Origin: an uncultured Brachyspira sp.
GTDB lineage: Bacteria; Spirochaetota; Brachyspiria; Brachyspirales; Brachyspiraceae
DNA length: 27,026 nucleotides
Assembly: GCA_934725525.1 (NCBI GenBank)
Contig: CAKVCG010000006.1
Span: forward strand, 1 to 27,026
Direction of reading: 5' to 3'
The position numbers were made by a program, and so were the translations under genes. The number at the start of each line of letters is the position of its first letter. Position 1 is the stretch's first letter. Positions 1 through 7,327 of this stretch are shown here, one piece after another. Below the pieces are notes generated by a model that was given only the letters and a program-made list of their open reading frames with translations, was not told the origin of the DNA and did not search any database.

Positions 1-123
1 CCGTTTTGGGCTTTGCCTGCGCTCGGCTTGGCTAAACTTGGAGCAAGAGATATTATGGGTTATACTTTAATAGTTCTTATTGTTAGCGGATTAGTCATAG
101 CGGCGGGAGTATTGATATTCTAA
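1..123 (+). CDS. atoE: Short-chain fatty acid transporter AtoE family, C-terminal end (5' truncated by window)
   Basis: Only the last 40 codons are in the window, ending at TAA 121-123. The peptide begins PFWALPALGLAKLGARDIMG and continues into a hydrophobic final helix. This matches the conserved C-terminus of the AtoE/SCFA_trans family, where a QPFWALP...DIMGY segment precedes the last membrane span. Members move short-chain fatty acids such as acetoacetate or butyrate across the inner membrane, which fits a gut fermenter. The family call rests on this tail alone; the substrate is not determinable. A clear intrinsic terminator follows 34 bases downstream, so this is the last gene of its unit. 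Confidence 0.85.
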   Translation, partial: PFWALPALGLAKLGARDIMGYTLIVLIVSGLVIAAGVLIF

Positions 124-156
124 ATTAGTTATATCCTTTAAATTAATTTTACAATG

Positions 157-190
157 CGGGTTGTCGTTAATTCGGCAGCCCGTAATTTTT
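157..190 (+). terminator. Intrinsic terminator after atoE
   Basis: A 10-bp stem (157-166 with 173-182, two G-U pairs) closes a 6-base loop and is followed by a T-rich run (taattttt). It lies just after the transporter stop codon and before the antitoxin promoter. Confidence 0.8.
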
Positions 191-214
191 TATTAAAAGT
201 TAATAAAGTTAATA

Positions 215-242
215 TTGACTTATTAGTCTAAAAATATATACT
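215..242 (+). promoter_or_regulatory. Probable sigma-70 promoter of the antitoxin remnant
   Basis: TTGACT at 215-220 and TATACT at 237-242 are separated by 16 bp. The start codon at 273 is about 30 bases below the -10 box, with AGGA at 263-266 as ribosome binding site. Confidence 0.55.
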
Positions 243-257
243 AACTAATATATATTT
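232..257. promoter_or_regulatory. AT-rich inverted repeat overlapping the -10 box, possible antitoxin operator
   Basis: AAATATATA (232-240) is mirrored as TATATATTT (249-257) across an 8-base spacer, covering the -10 box. VapB-type antitoxins usually autoregulate by binding palindromes in their own promoter, so the position is right. In DNA this AT-rich such a palindrome can arise by chance. Confidence 0.35.
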
Positions 258-272
258 AATTTAGGAATTAAT

Positions 273-516
273 ATGCTTCAAAAAGCTAAAATTTTTTAAT
301 AATGGCAATTCTCAAGCCGTTCGTTTGCCAAAAGAATTTCGTTTTGAAGGCAAAGAAGTTATCGTTCGCAAAGTTGCAAACGGAGTTTTGCTTATTCCTC
401 AAGATAAAAATACATGGGAAAGTTGGTTTGATAATTTGGACGAATTCTCCGAAGACTTTACAAAAGTTTTAGATAGCATAGATTTTAATCAAAATACTCA
501 AAAGCGTGAGGTTTGA
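273..516 (+). pseudogene. VapB/MazE-type (SpoVT-AbrB fold) antitoxin, frameshifted, toxin missing
   Basis: From ATG 273, with AGGA in front, the reading is MLQKAKIF and then a TAA stop at 297. Skipping one T in the six-T run 292-297 restores NNGNSQAVRLPKEFRF and an open frame to TGA 514. That joined N-terminus is the signature of VapB-type antitoxins, which form a swapped-hairpin DNA-binding dimer and neutralise a PIN-domain VapC RNase. The joined product would be about 79 residues, with an acidic toxin-binding tail (WESWFDNLDEFSEDF). No vapC follows: the next 170 bases on this strand lack PIN-domain acidic motifs and run antisense into kdsD. I read it as a decaying orphan antitoxin. Alternatives are a sequencing indel in the T-run, homopolymer phase variation, or +1 slippage at UUU UAA. 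A short product from TTG 325 would lack most of the DNA-binding part. Confidence 0.75.
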
Positions 517-558
517 AAGTTGAAAATTGGATTTAATTATAATTTATTTTGTCGATTT

Positions 559-1530
559 TTAGAAAGCTTTTATTTTCAATATATCATGTATATGAACTAT
601 GCCGATTGGAATTTTGCCTTTATCGGTATCTTCGACTACGACAAGATTTGTTATTTTTCCCTCCATTATATGCAAAGCCTCTCCGATTAAAGTGTCTTCG
701 TATATAACTTTAGGATTTTTATTCATTATCTCTTCAACGCTTTTCGATAAAATATTTTCGGCGGATTTATTTTTTATTAAAAGTCTTTTCAAATCTCCGT
801 CCACTATTATTCCGTTTAAAATATTATTATCGTCCGTTATTATCGCTATTCCTAATTTGCATTCTATTATTTTAAATAAGGCATCGTATAAAGTTGTCGA
901 TAGATTTATTATAGGAAGATTATCTTTATGCATGATTGATTTGACTCTTGCAAGCTGTCTTCCCAAACTTCCGCCAGGATGAAATATCGCAAAGTCTTCG
1001 GCTTTAAATCCTCTTAATTCCATTAACGCCGTAGCCAAAGCGTCCGATATTCCTAAAGACGCCGTAGTGCTTACCGTTGGAGCTAATTTGAGAGGACAGG
1101 CTTCTTCTTTTACATGAGTGAGCAAAGTTATTTTTGCGTTTTTCGATAAAGTGGAATCTTTTTCGTTGGTAATCGCTATATAAGGAATATTCTGCCTGCA
1201 TAACCAATTAACCAATTCTATTATCTCTCTTGATTCCCCGCCTTTTGAATATAATATTAAATAATCGTTTTTCGTTATCATTCCGAAATCGCCATGCAAA
1301 CATTCGTTGGGGTCGACAAAAAAACTTGGCGTTCCAGTCGATGCGAAAGTTGCCGCCGACTTTCTTGCGATATGTCCACTTTTTCCTACGCCCGAAGTTA
1401 TGACTCTGCCTTTAATTTTAAATAATTCATTAACCGCATTCTCAAAATTATAATCCAAATTTTCGGATAAATTTTTAAGATTTTCGCTTTCAAGAAGCAG
1501 AGTGAATTTTCCTCTTTCTATTATATTCAT
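559..1530 (-). CDS. kdsD: Arabinose-5-phosphate isomerase (KdsD/KpsF)
   Basis: This enzyme converts ribulose-5-phosphate to arabinose-5-phosphate, the first step towards Kdo for the lipopolysaccharide core. The 323-aa length is standard. An N-terminal SIS sugar-phosphate isomerase domain (about 1-190) carries SGVGKSGHIARK at 46-57, NECLHGDFG with His79, and HPGGSLGRQL with His184. Two CBS domains follow (about 195-323). It is the last gene of the eight-gene minus-strand unit; its start lies 28 bases after the 42-aa ORF. No terminator hairpin is evident downstream, where it converges on the antitoxin remnant. The family call is secure; Kdo production is inferred from family function. Confidence 0.95.
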   Translation of the reverse strand: MNIIERGKFTLLLESENLKNLSENLDYNFENAVNELFKIKGRVITSGVGKSGHIARKSAATFASTGTPSFFVDPNECLHGDFGMITKNDYLILYSKGGESREIIELVNWLCRQNIPYIAITNEKDSTLSKNAKITLLTHVKEEACPLKLAPTVSTTASLGISDALATALMELRGFKAEDFAIFHPGGSLGRQLARVKSIMHKDNLPIINLSTTLYDALFKIIECKLGIAIITDDNNILNGIIVDGDLKRLLIKNKSAENILSKSVEEIMNKNPKVIYEDTLIGEALHIMEGKITNLVVVEDTDKGKIPIGIVHIHDILKIKAF

Positions 1531-1558
1531 TATAATACACTATTTAATATTACTTCTA

Positions 1559-1687
1559 TTATTCGATTACGGCGCTTATCAAATGTCCCGCTAATCTCTC
1601 TATAGCTTTATCTATATATTTTTTATCTTTTAATTTTTTCTTATATAAATCTATCTTTTTATAATTAATTATTACAGCCGTTTTCAT
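1559..1687 (-). CDS. Small 42-aa conserved-looking protein of unknown function
   Basis: An ATG at 1687 opens 42 codons ending in TAA at 1559-1561. It has a good ribosome binding site (AGGGG about 7 bases upstream) that lies in the short gap after the yraN stop codon. The product starts MKTAVIINYKKIDLYKKK, is very lysine-rich in its first half, and ends in an amphipathic AIERLAGHLISAVIE helix. There is no signal peptide or membrane segment. Its place, spaced tightly between yraN and kdsD, and its strong ribosome binding site support translation. I do not recognise a family; it could be a small RNA- or membrane-associated protein, but nothing shows this directly. Confidence 0.6.
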   Translation of the reverse strand: MKTAVIINYKKIDLYKKKLKDKKYIDKAIERLAGHLISAVIE

Positions 1688-1696
1688 ATATAACCC

Positions 1697-2059
1697 CTAT
1701 ATAAATATATCTTCTATAAAAGATATTTCTCTTTTATTAAGGGTATCGTCTATTAGAACAGCCCCAAAGGAACATTTTTGATTTAAACCTAATCCTCTTT
1801 TAATTAAGTATTCTTCGGCAGTCTCGTATAATTTCTTTTTCTTGCGTTCCGATATAGAGTCCGCCGCATATCCAAAACTTCCCTGTCTTCGATATTTCAC
1901 TTCTACAAACACAATAACAACTCCTTTTGTCATTATTAAATCTATCTCTCCTCGCCTTTTCCCCCTAAAATTTCTTTCAAGGAACTTAAATCCGAGTTCT
2001 TCGAGATATTTTAAGGCAATCTCTTCTCCCTTATCGCCTATAATTTTATTATTTTTCAT
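1697..2059 (-). CDS. yraN: YraN family (UPF0102) putative endonuclease
   Basis: The 120-aa protein has the typical YraN layout: G-E-x-A near the N-terminus (GDKGEEIALKYL), then RGEIDLI at 36-42 and VFVEVKYRR at 50-58. The Glu-Asp-Glu-x-Lys set matches a restriction-endonuclease-like (PD-(D/E)XK) active site. Its biological role is still unclear in most bacteria; links to DNA repair and recombination have been proposed. It starts 7 bases after the HD-GYP gene ends. In many bacteria yraN sits next to rnhB, and here it is in the same unit, four genes downstream. Confidence 0.93.
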   Translation of the reverse strand: MKNNKIIGDKGEEIALKYLEELGFKFLERNFRGKRRGEIDLIMTKGVVIVFVEVKYRRQGSFGYAADSISERKKKKLYETAEEYLIKRGLGLNQKCSFGAVLIDDTLNKREISFIEDIFI

Positions 2060-2066
2060 TTTTATG

Positions 2067-3257
2067 TTAATCTCTATTTAATATTTTTCTGTTTACCTCC
2101 TCCAAAAAATTATCGTCTCTGTCTATTCCGCTTATAAATAATTGATTATTTTCCACCAAATTTACGATTTCCCCATCTTTTATAAGATTCCCTTTCTCAT
2201 CAGATATCATTTTTATAATAGGTCTCATAGGAAAATTATTATGCGTGGCAAAAACAAAAGCTTTTCTCTTATCATTCAAAATAACTATAGAGCCTACAGG
2301 ATAAACGGTAAATATTCCCATAAACACTTTGGATATAATAGGGTCGTATTTATTATTAGCTCCTTGCATTATATATTTAACGGAATCGAATAATAATTTT
2401 TTTTCAATATTTTTATTGATATTTAAACTTTTTTCATCAGGTAGTATTTTATTATTTTTCATTACCTTTTCGGCTTCATGAGCAATGGATACTATTTTTG
2501 CATACAAATGTATTTCATTTCCAGATATGCCTCTCGGATAACCTTTACCGTTAAAATATTCATGATGCTCGAGAGCTATTGTCGCCATTTCTTCCTCAAA
2601 TCTAAAATTGCTTTTCATTAGCTTATATCCGTAGACGGTATGTTTTTTTATTTCAGCATATTCTTCGGGAGTATACTTATATGTTTTATTCAATATCCTT
2701 TCAGGAACTTTAACCAAACCTATATCGTATAAAATTGCTCCGAGTCCAAGTTTTTTTAATATGCCGTCAGACAATTTCATTCCTTTGCCTATGATTAAAG
2801 ATATTATCGCTACATTTAAAGAACGAACATAATAAAAATCTTCTTTCGGAAAATTAAAAATGCTTAAAAGAGCTATAAAACTATTTAAATTTCTATTCAT
2901 TATATCCAAAAGTCCGTCTATAATTTCGTTAAGTTCTTTCATATTGACAAGATTATTATGTCTGAAATTTCCCAGATTATTTTTTGTTTGCTTTATTATA
3001 TTCAAATAAATATTTTTAAATACTTTATATTCTCTTAAAAATTTATCGAAATCCTGAACGGAATTATGAGCGGCATCCTCGCTTTCCAAATCTTTAATAA
3101 AAACTTCGGTTATATCCCATTTTTTTAGCCTATTTATATCCTCGTCTTTAACTTCAATATATTTGCTTATAGCGATAAAATCATTATTCAAATATATATC
3201 CTTTCTTTCGGCCTGGGATTTAATATCCTGCGTTTTTATTTTAGCAAAATTTTCCAT
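2067..3257 (-). CDS. Degenerate HD-GYP domain protein
   Basis: The 396-aa protein has an N-terminal segment with a KYIEVKDEDINRLKKW block (32-47) like those preceding HD-GYP domains, then an HD-GYP domain at about 125-320. The GYP motif is intact (HHEYFNGKGYP, 231-241) and HTVYG (206-210) is kept. Three expected metal ligands are changed: the early helix His is Arg145 (YVRSLNVA), the HD pair reads Tyr177-Asp178 (LYDIGLVKVP), and the later Asp is His260 (SIAHEAE). Active HD-GYP proteins hydrolyse cyclic di-GMP. This one is more likely a binding or scaffold protein, though retained HHE could still hold metal. It sits between the FlhB-like gene and yraN, with 1-7 base gaps, so it is co-transcribed; a motility link is inferred from that. 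Confidence 0.88.
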   Translation of the reverse strand: MENFAKIKTQDIKSQAERKDIYLNNDFIAISKYIEVKDEDINRLKKWDITEVFIKDLESEDAAHNSVQDFDKFLREYKVFKNIYLNIIKQTKNNLGNFRHNNLVNMKELNEIIDGLLDIMNRNLNSFIALLSIFNFPKEDFYYVRSLNVAIISLIIGKGMKLSDGILKKLGLGAILYDIGLVKVPERILNKTYKYTPEEYAEIKKHTVYGYKLMKSNFRFEEEMATIALEHHEYFNGKGYPRGISGNEIHLYAKIVSIAHEAEKVMKNNKILPDEKSLNINKNIEKKLLFDSVKYIMQGANNKYDPIISKVFMGIFTVYPVGSIVILNDKRKAFVFATHNNFPMRPIIKMISDEKGNLIKDGEIVNLVENNQLFISGIDRDDNFLEEVNRKILNRD

Positions 3258-3258
3258 T

Positions 3259-3522
3259 TTATAACTCTGCCTTTAATTTATATACATGACTTAATATTAC
3301 GCTAACCGCTTCATAAAGCGAATAAGGAATTTCTTCTCCTATATCTAATTCCATTAATATACTTGCCGTTTCATCGTCCTCTACTATAGGAATATCATAT
3401 TTCTTTGCAACCTCAACCATTCTTTTGGCAAGCAGTTTTTCTCCTTTAGATATAACCACTGGAGCGTTATTAATCTCTTTATCGTATAAAAGAGCGATAG
3501 CGTTTTCAATGTCTTTATTCAT
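3259..3522 (-). CDS. FlhB C-terminal-domain-like protein (YlqH/FhlB family)
   Basis: This 87-aa protein corresponds to the cytoplasmic C-terminal domain of the flagellar export switch protein FlhB, without its membrane part. The stretch AIALLYDKEINNAPVVISKG (9-28), then AKKYDIPIVED and LDIGEEIPYSLYEAV, match that domain closely. It begins after the point where FlhB autocleaves, so the NPTH cleavage motif is absent. Stand-alone copies occur as B. subtilis ylqH and as proteobacterial FhlB and can partly stand in for the FlhB C-domain. Here it lies directly after the FliK/YlqG-like gene (2-base gap) and before the HD-GYP gene, as in B. subtilis where ylqG and ylqH follow rnhB. Confidence 0.9.
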   Translation of the reverse strand: MNKDIENAIALLYDKEINNAPVVISKGEKLLAKRMVEVAKKYDIPIVEDDETASILMELDIGEEIPYSLYEAVSVILSHVYKLKAEL

Positions 3523-3524
3523 TA

Positions 3525-4598
3525 TTATACTCCATCATATTCCAATTTAAAATTTAAGTCGTCAAAAATTTTAAGTTTCTCTTCAATAATATATTTCGTC
3601 TCTTTACATTTTTTATATAATTTTTTATCAAATAATGTCAAAGTTATTAAATATTTACTTTCTAGTTTTTCTATTAAAATTTTGCATAATTCCTTATTTT
3701 CTTCGTTATCATAAGCTGTAAAAATAAAATTATATTTATTATTTTTTTTATCTCCATAAATATATAATAAAATTTCTTTCAATTCTTTATCGTTACCTAT
3801 AACAAAAGGAATCGGAATCAAATAGAAAAATGGATTATCTTTATCCTTTCTATTTAACGATAATATTTTTAAAATAAACATTATCATTTCTTTATTATTC
3901 CAATTATTTTCGCCGTCAAAATCCAAATCGTTATGAAGCATATCAAAGAGCGCAAACCATATAGCAAAATAACCGTTTGTATCTATATAGTTTTTTAATA
4001 TTTCTTTATCATAGTTTTTCAAATTAAAAATCATGTTTTTTAATATTTCGGCTAATTTATAATTTTTGTTAGAGTTTTTTATTATAGAAGCGAAATTTCC
4101 TATTTTATCAAATATATCTTCTAAATTTTTAATCTCTTTTTCGCTAAAATATATATTATTTTTCATAGCGTTAATAAAGAATTCTTTTTTTTCGTTATTC
4201 GGCAAATATTTTAAAACAGTTTCATAGTAAATTATATTTTGATTATTTATTTTTATTCCTTTCGACAATAAGAGATTAGCGATACCCGAATTTTCTTTTC
4301 CCACAGAGCTTATATTAACCGAAACTCCGTCTTTTATGTTTTCCCTCGCTTCTCTTATACCGTTTGCATTTTTTAATATATTTAATATTAATTTATTATT
4401 CTCTTTTGAAACCAAAGCGAAACCTTCTTCGATTATTCCGTTTTTGAACATGGCTATGACTTTATTTCCCATAATATTTACAATCGCTTTATCGTTATCA
4501 ATTTTTCTAACGATTGAAAATCGGACAATATCGCCGTTTTTTATGGGTTTTGGGCTTTTATTTATTATAGAATTGAAATACTTATTAATATTTATCAT
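3525..4598 (-). CDS. FliK/YlqG-like protein, 357 aa
   Basis: The ATG overlaps the rnhB stop codon (4 bases, ATGA type), and the next gene starts 2 bases after its end, so translation is coupled. There is no signal peptide or membrane helix. The first 70 residues look like a beta-rich module (GDIVRFSIVRKIDNDKAIVN). The middle is Asn/Lys/Ile-rich and helical. The last 90 residues (FIFTAYDNEENKELCKILIE onward) resemble the C-terminal region of FliK/YlqG proteins. FliK measures hook length and talks to the FlhB C-domain; the next gene is exactly that domain. The assignment depends as much on gene order (rnhB-ylqG-ylqH) as on sequence, since this family diverges fast. Confidence 0.6.
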   Translation of the reverse strand: MININKYFNSIINKSPKPIKNGDIVRFSIVRKIDNDKAIVNIMGNKVIAMFKNGIIEEGFALVSKENNKLILNILKNANGIREARENIKDGVSVNISSVGKENSGIANLLLSKGIKINNQNIIYYETVLKYLPNNEKKEFFINAMKNNIYFSEKEIKNLEDIFDKIGNFASIIKNSNKNYKLAEILKNMIFNLKNYDKEILKNYIDTNGYFAIWFALFDMLHNDLDFDGENNWNNKEMIMFILKILSLNRKDKDNPFFYLIPIPFVIGNDKELKEILLYIYGDKKNNKYNFIFTAYDNEENKELCKILIEKLESKYLITLTLFDKKLYKKCKETKYIIEEKLKIFDDLNFKLEYDGV

Positions 4599-5266
4599 AA
4601 AATATCATAAAAAAGATTTCTATTATTATCGTTTTTTTTATTATTATGATTATAAGATTTTATCGGCTCGAATGTAAATCTGTGTTTGTCGCTCGGACCG
4701 TATTTTTCAATCGCTTCAAGATGTTCTTTAGTTCCGTAGCCTTTATTTTTACTTATTTTGTATTTTTGATATTCTTCTGGCAAATTATTCATCGCTTCGT
4801 CTCGGCTCACTTTCGCCAATATACTCGCGCAACCGATAGAATAAGATTTTGAATCTCCTTTTATTATTGAAACTTGCTTTATATCAATATCAAGTTTCAA
4901 AGCGTCTATAAAAAGTATATCGGGCTTGATTTTCAAGTTTTCTATCGCTTTAATCATAGCCAATTTTGTGGCGTTTAAAATATTAATTTCGTCTATAATT
5001 TTTTCGGAAACGGAATATATTGAATAGGCAATAGATTTTTCAATAATTGTTTTTGAAAGTTCCGCTCTAATTTTAGGCGAAAGTTTCTTTGAATCCTCTA
5101 TCCCTTTTATTATATTTTTATTATCATTTAATGATAAAGACATTATTACGGCCGCCGCGGTAACAGGACCGAATAAACAGCCTCGCCCGACTTCGTCTAT
5201 CCCGCAAATATATTTATAACCAGATTTTAAATATTTTTTTTCGTATTTTAATTTATTGTTAATCAT
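4595..5266 (-). CDS. rnhB: Ribonuclease HII
   Basis: RNase HII removes ribonucleotides from DNA and the RNA of RNA-DNA hybrids. All catalytic acids are visible: Asp24-Glu25 in CGIDEVGRGCLFGP (21-34), Asp121 in ILFIDALKLD, and Asp156 in ILAKVSRDEAM. The conserved GYGTKEHLEAIEKYGPSDKH and HRFTFEPI segments follow. At 223 aa it is slightly longer than usual because of an Asn/Lys-rich tail (about 207-223). It starts 19 bases after the coiled-coil gene and overlaps the next gene by 4 bases. Confidence 0.96.
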   Translation of the reverse strand: MINNKLKYEKKYLKSGYKYICGIDEVGRGCLFGPVTAAAVIMSLSLNDNKNIIKGIEDSKKLSPKIRAELSKTIIEKSIAYSIYSVSEKIIDEINILNATKLAMIKAIENLKIKPDILFIDALKLDIDIKQVSIIKGDSKSYSIGCASILAKVSRDEAMNNLPEEYQKYKISKNKGYGTKEHLEAIEKYGPSDKHRFTFEPIKSYNHNNKKNDNNRNLFYDIL

Positions 5267-5285
5267 AATAAATAATAAAAATTAA

Positions 5286-5732
5286 TCAAATAAAAAATAT
5301 AGCTATTAAAACAGTCGCTATTATTCCGATTAGAGAAAGAGAAACAATTAAAAAATCGTTTGAAATATCTTTTATTTTTACATTTTCTTTTTTTATATTT
5401 TCTTTAAGGTTTTTAGAATTATTTTTTTTCTTTATTTTGCTATTATAATTATCTTCCAATATGATTTTTATTTTTTCGGCGAAATCTATATTCTTTTTAT
5501 CTTGTTCGTCTATCTTTTTAGCGACATATTCCATTAAAATTTCGTAAGTTTTATCGTATTTTCTAAATAAATTATTCGCGTTTCGCATCATTTCTTCATG
5601 GCTTTTATTTATGCTTTCTTTTAAATCTTTATTTTTTTGATTCTGCTCCTCTATTTTTTTATCGATATTATTATTATGTTCTTTCAATATTTCTCTTATT
5701 TCTTCGTTTATATTATTAGCCAATATTGACAT
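5286..5732 (-). CDS. Tail-anchored coiled-coil protein of unknown function
   Basis: This is the first gene of the minus-strand unit, 148 aa, with AAGGGA upstream of its ATG. Residues about 5-120 are highly charged and helical (Glu, Lys, Asn, Gln), typical of a long coiled coil. Residues about 126-148 (FLIVSLSLIGIIATVLIAIF) form one hydrophobic helix ending at the C-terminus, with no N-terminal signal. The layout predicts a cytoplasmic rod anchored in the inner membrane by its tail. I recognise no family. Its promoter (5762-5789) is head-to-head with that of holB. Confidence 0.7.
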   Translation of the reverse strand: MSILANNINEEIREILKEHNNNIDKKIEEQNQKNKDLKESINKSHEEMMRNANNLFRKYDKTYEILMEYVAKKIDEQDKKNIDFAEKIKIILEDNYNSKIKKKNNSKNLKENIKKENVKIKDISNDFLIVSLSLIGIIATVLIAIFFI

Positions 5733-5761
5733 GCTTTTCCCTTAAAAGTTTTGTATTTTAT

Positions 5762-5789
5762 ATTATAAACGGTATATAAAAAATATCAA
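5762..5789 (-). promoter_or_regulatory. Sigma-70 promoter of the rnhB-kdsD unit
   Basis: On the minus strand TTGATA (5784-5789) and a perfect TATAAT (5762-5767) are 16 bp apart, about 30 bases above the start codon of the coiled-coil gene. No other promoter of this quality was noticed inside the eight-gene unit. Confidence 0.7.
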
Positions 5790-5863
5790 ATATAAAATTT
5801 CTTTATTGCAAAATTTCCTATATATAATGGATTTTATATAAAGCGTAATAATTTATAAAAAAT

Positions 5864-5891
5864 TTGTCATTTTTTTTTATTATGATAGAAT
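5864..5891 (+). promoter_or_regulatory. Sigma-70 promoter of holB
   Basis: TTGTCA (5864-5869), a 16-bp spacer rich in T, and TAGAAT (5886-5891) lie about 37 bases upstream of the holB start. Confidence 0.6.
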
Positions 5892-5927
5892 AAGACTTAA
5901 ATAAAAATTATTCTATGGAATGTAATT

Positions 5928-7313
5928 TTGGCTAAAGTATTAGGGCAAAGCGTCCCGTTAAAAATAATGTCTGGCATTTATAAAAGCGGAAGGCTCCATC
6001 ACGCATATTTATTTTACGGAGAAGAAGGCATAGGTAAATTTGAAAGCGCTTTAAATTATGCGAAAGCAATTTTATGCGAAAGAGAAAACGGAACTTATTG
6101 TGACGAATGCGAATCTTGTAAAATGATTGACAAATATAAACATCCCGATGTGATTGTGGCGGGAACTGACGAAAGATTTAGAAACGCCGAAATATATTTT
6201 AATCAATATCTGGAATATAAACTGCCATATTTGTTTAACGATTTTTACACCGCATGTCGTTCTATCCTTTATAAAGCGGAATCGATGCTTTTCGATAGTT
6301 ACGATAATTACCCCACAAGTGAACCTAAAGAATATATGCTTGGACAGAAAAAAGAGACTTCTCGATACGGTTTAATCGAGCCATATTATTTGGCAGTTAA
6401 TTATACTTTAAATGAATTAAACGAAAATAATATTGAATTTATAGATTCTATATTCAGAGCGAAATCTAAAGAAGCTATCGATATAGTAAAAAATAAAGGA
6501 GGCAAAAAGAAATATTCTATAGAAGGAAATTTTTTTGACGCATTAAAAAAGATTCATTATAATATAATCCACACGGTTATACCTCTTAATACTGTTCGTA
6601 GCATTATAGAAATAACTTATAAAAAACCGCGACTTGGGAAAAAAAGAATAATCATTATTGAAGGCATAGAATTAATGGATAAGAGAGCGCCGAATATATT
6701 CTTAAGAACTTTGGAAGAGCCTACGGACAATAATATTTTTATTTTAATAGCGTCCGATACGAATAAATTAACGCAGGACGGAATGAAGCCTTTGATATCG
6801 CGAATGATGGAATTAAAATTTAACCCTCTATCCGAAAATAATTTAAGAGCGATTTTAATGAAAAGATTGAAATTTGACGAAGAAAAAACGGCTCTTGCGT
6901 TGCAATATTCTTATGGCAGCGTATCAAAAGCCATAAAATATACACTTGACAAAAAAATGGATTCAAGCGATAATATACAGAAAGTTTTATTATCTTTTAT
7001 AGAGGCTATTTTTAATAATAATGCGTCTCAAATATCGGCAATAATAACTTTATTAAGCGAAAGAAATTATGATATTATAGACGCTATAAAAGAGTTGATA
7101 AATATATTAAGAAAGTCTTTGGAAGATAAATATCTTGAAGCCGAAGATAGAAGTTATATATTTCCAAGTTCGGTTTCGGATAAAAGCTTAATATGGATAA
7201 TTGACGAATTGGATTTTACGGTTAATACACTTACGAATACCAATTCTCAGTCTAAAATAATGCTTTATAAAACTTTAAGCAATATTTATATGTGGTTACA
7301 TAATTTAAATTAA
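5928..7313 (+). CDS. holB: DNA polymerase III delta' subunit (HolB-like) with a large insertion
   Basis: Delta' is the rigid arm of the clamp loader. The N-terminus LGQSVP...GRLHHAYLFYGEEGIGK (5-37) matches the family, with a P-loop-like GEEGIGK. The zinc module uses Cys50, Cys58, Cys61 and Cys64. The downstream blocks KKRIIIIEGIELMD (238-251), FLRTLEEPTDNNIF (258-271) and PLISRMM (288-294, the SRC-like arginine finger) are present. Between the zinc module and the second block lies about 135 extra residues (about 81-217), rich in Tyr, Glu and Lys. No TTG-free start is available: the ATGs at 5915 and 5920 stop at once, so TTG 5928 with GGA upstream is chosen. At 461 aa it is well above the usual 310-340. 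The next gene starts 14 bases later. Confidence 0.88.
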   Translation: MAKVLGQSVPLKIMSGIYKSGRLHHAYLFYGEEGIGKFESALNYAKAILCERENGTYCDECESCKMIDKYKHPDVIVAGTDERFRNAEIYFNQYLEYKLPYLFNDFYTACRSILYKAESMLFDSYDNYPTSEPKEYMLGQKKETSRYGLIEPYYLAVNYTLNELNENNIEFIDSIFRAKSKEAIDIVKNKGGKKKYSIEGNFFDALKKIHYNIIHTVIPLNTVRSIIEITYKKPRLGKKRIIIIEGIELMDKRAPNIFLRTLEEPTDNNIFILIASDTNKLTQDGMKPLISRMMELKFNPLSENNLRAILMKRLKFDEEKTALALQYSYGSVSKAIKYTLDKKMDSSDNIQKVLLSFIEAIFNNNASQISAIITLLSERNYDIIDAIKELINILRKSLEDKYLEAEDRSYIFPSSVSDKSLIWIIDELDFTVNTLTNTNSQSKIMLYKTLSNIYMWLHNLN

Positions 7314-7327
7314 AACAGGAGTTATAC

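Noticed and set aside
520..690. Remnant vapC toxin after the antitoxin
   Set aside because: A TTG-started frame of 56 codons exists, but it lacks the PIN-domain DTN-type start and acidic residues, and most of it is antisense to kdsD.
599..982. 127-aa plus-strand open frame
   Set aside because: It lies wholly antisense to kdsD, has no ribosome binding site and its composition follows the complementary coding strand.
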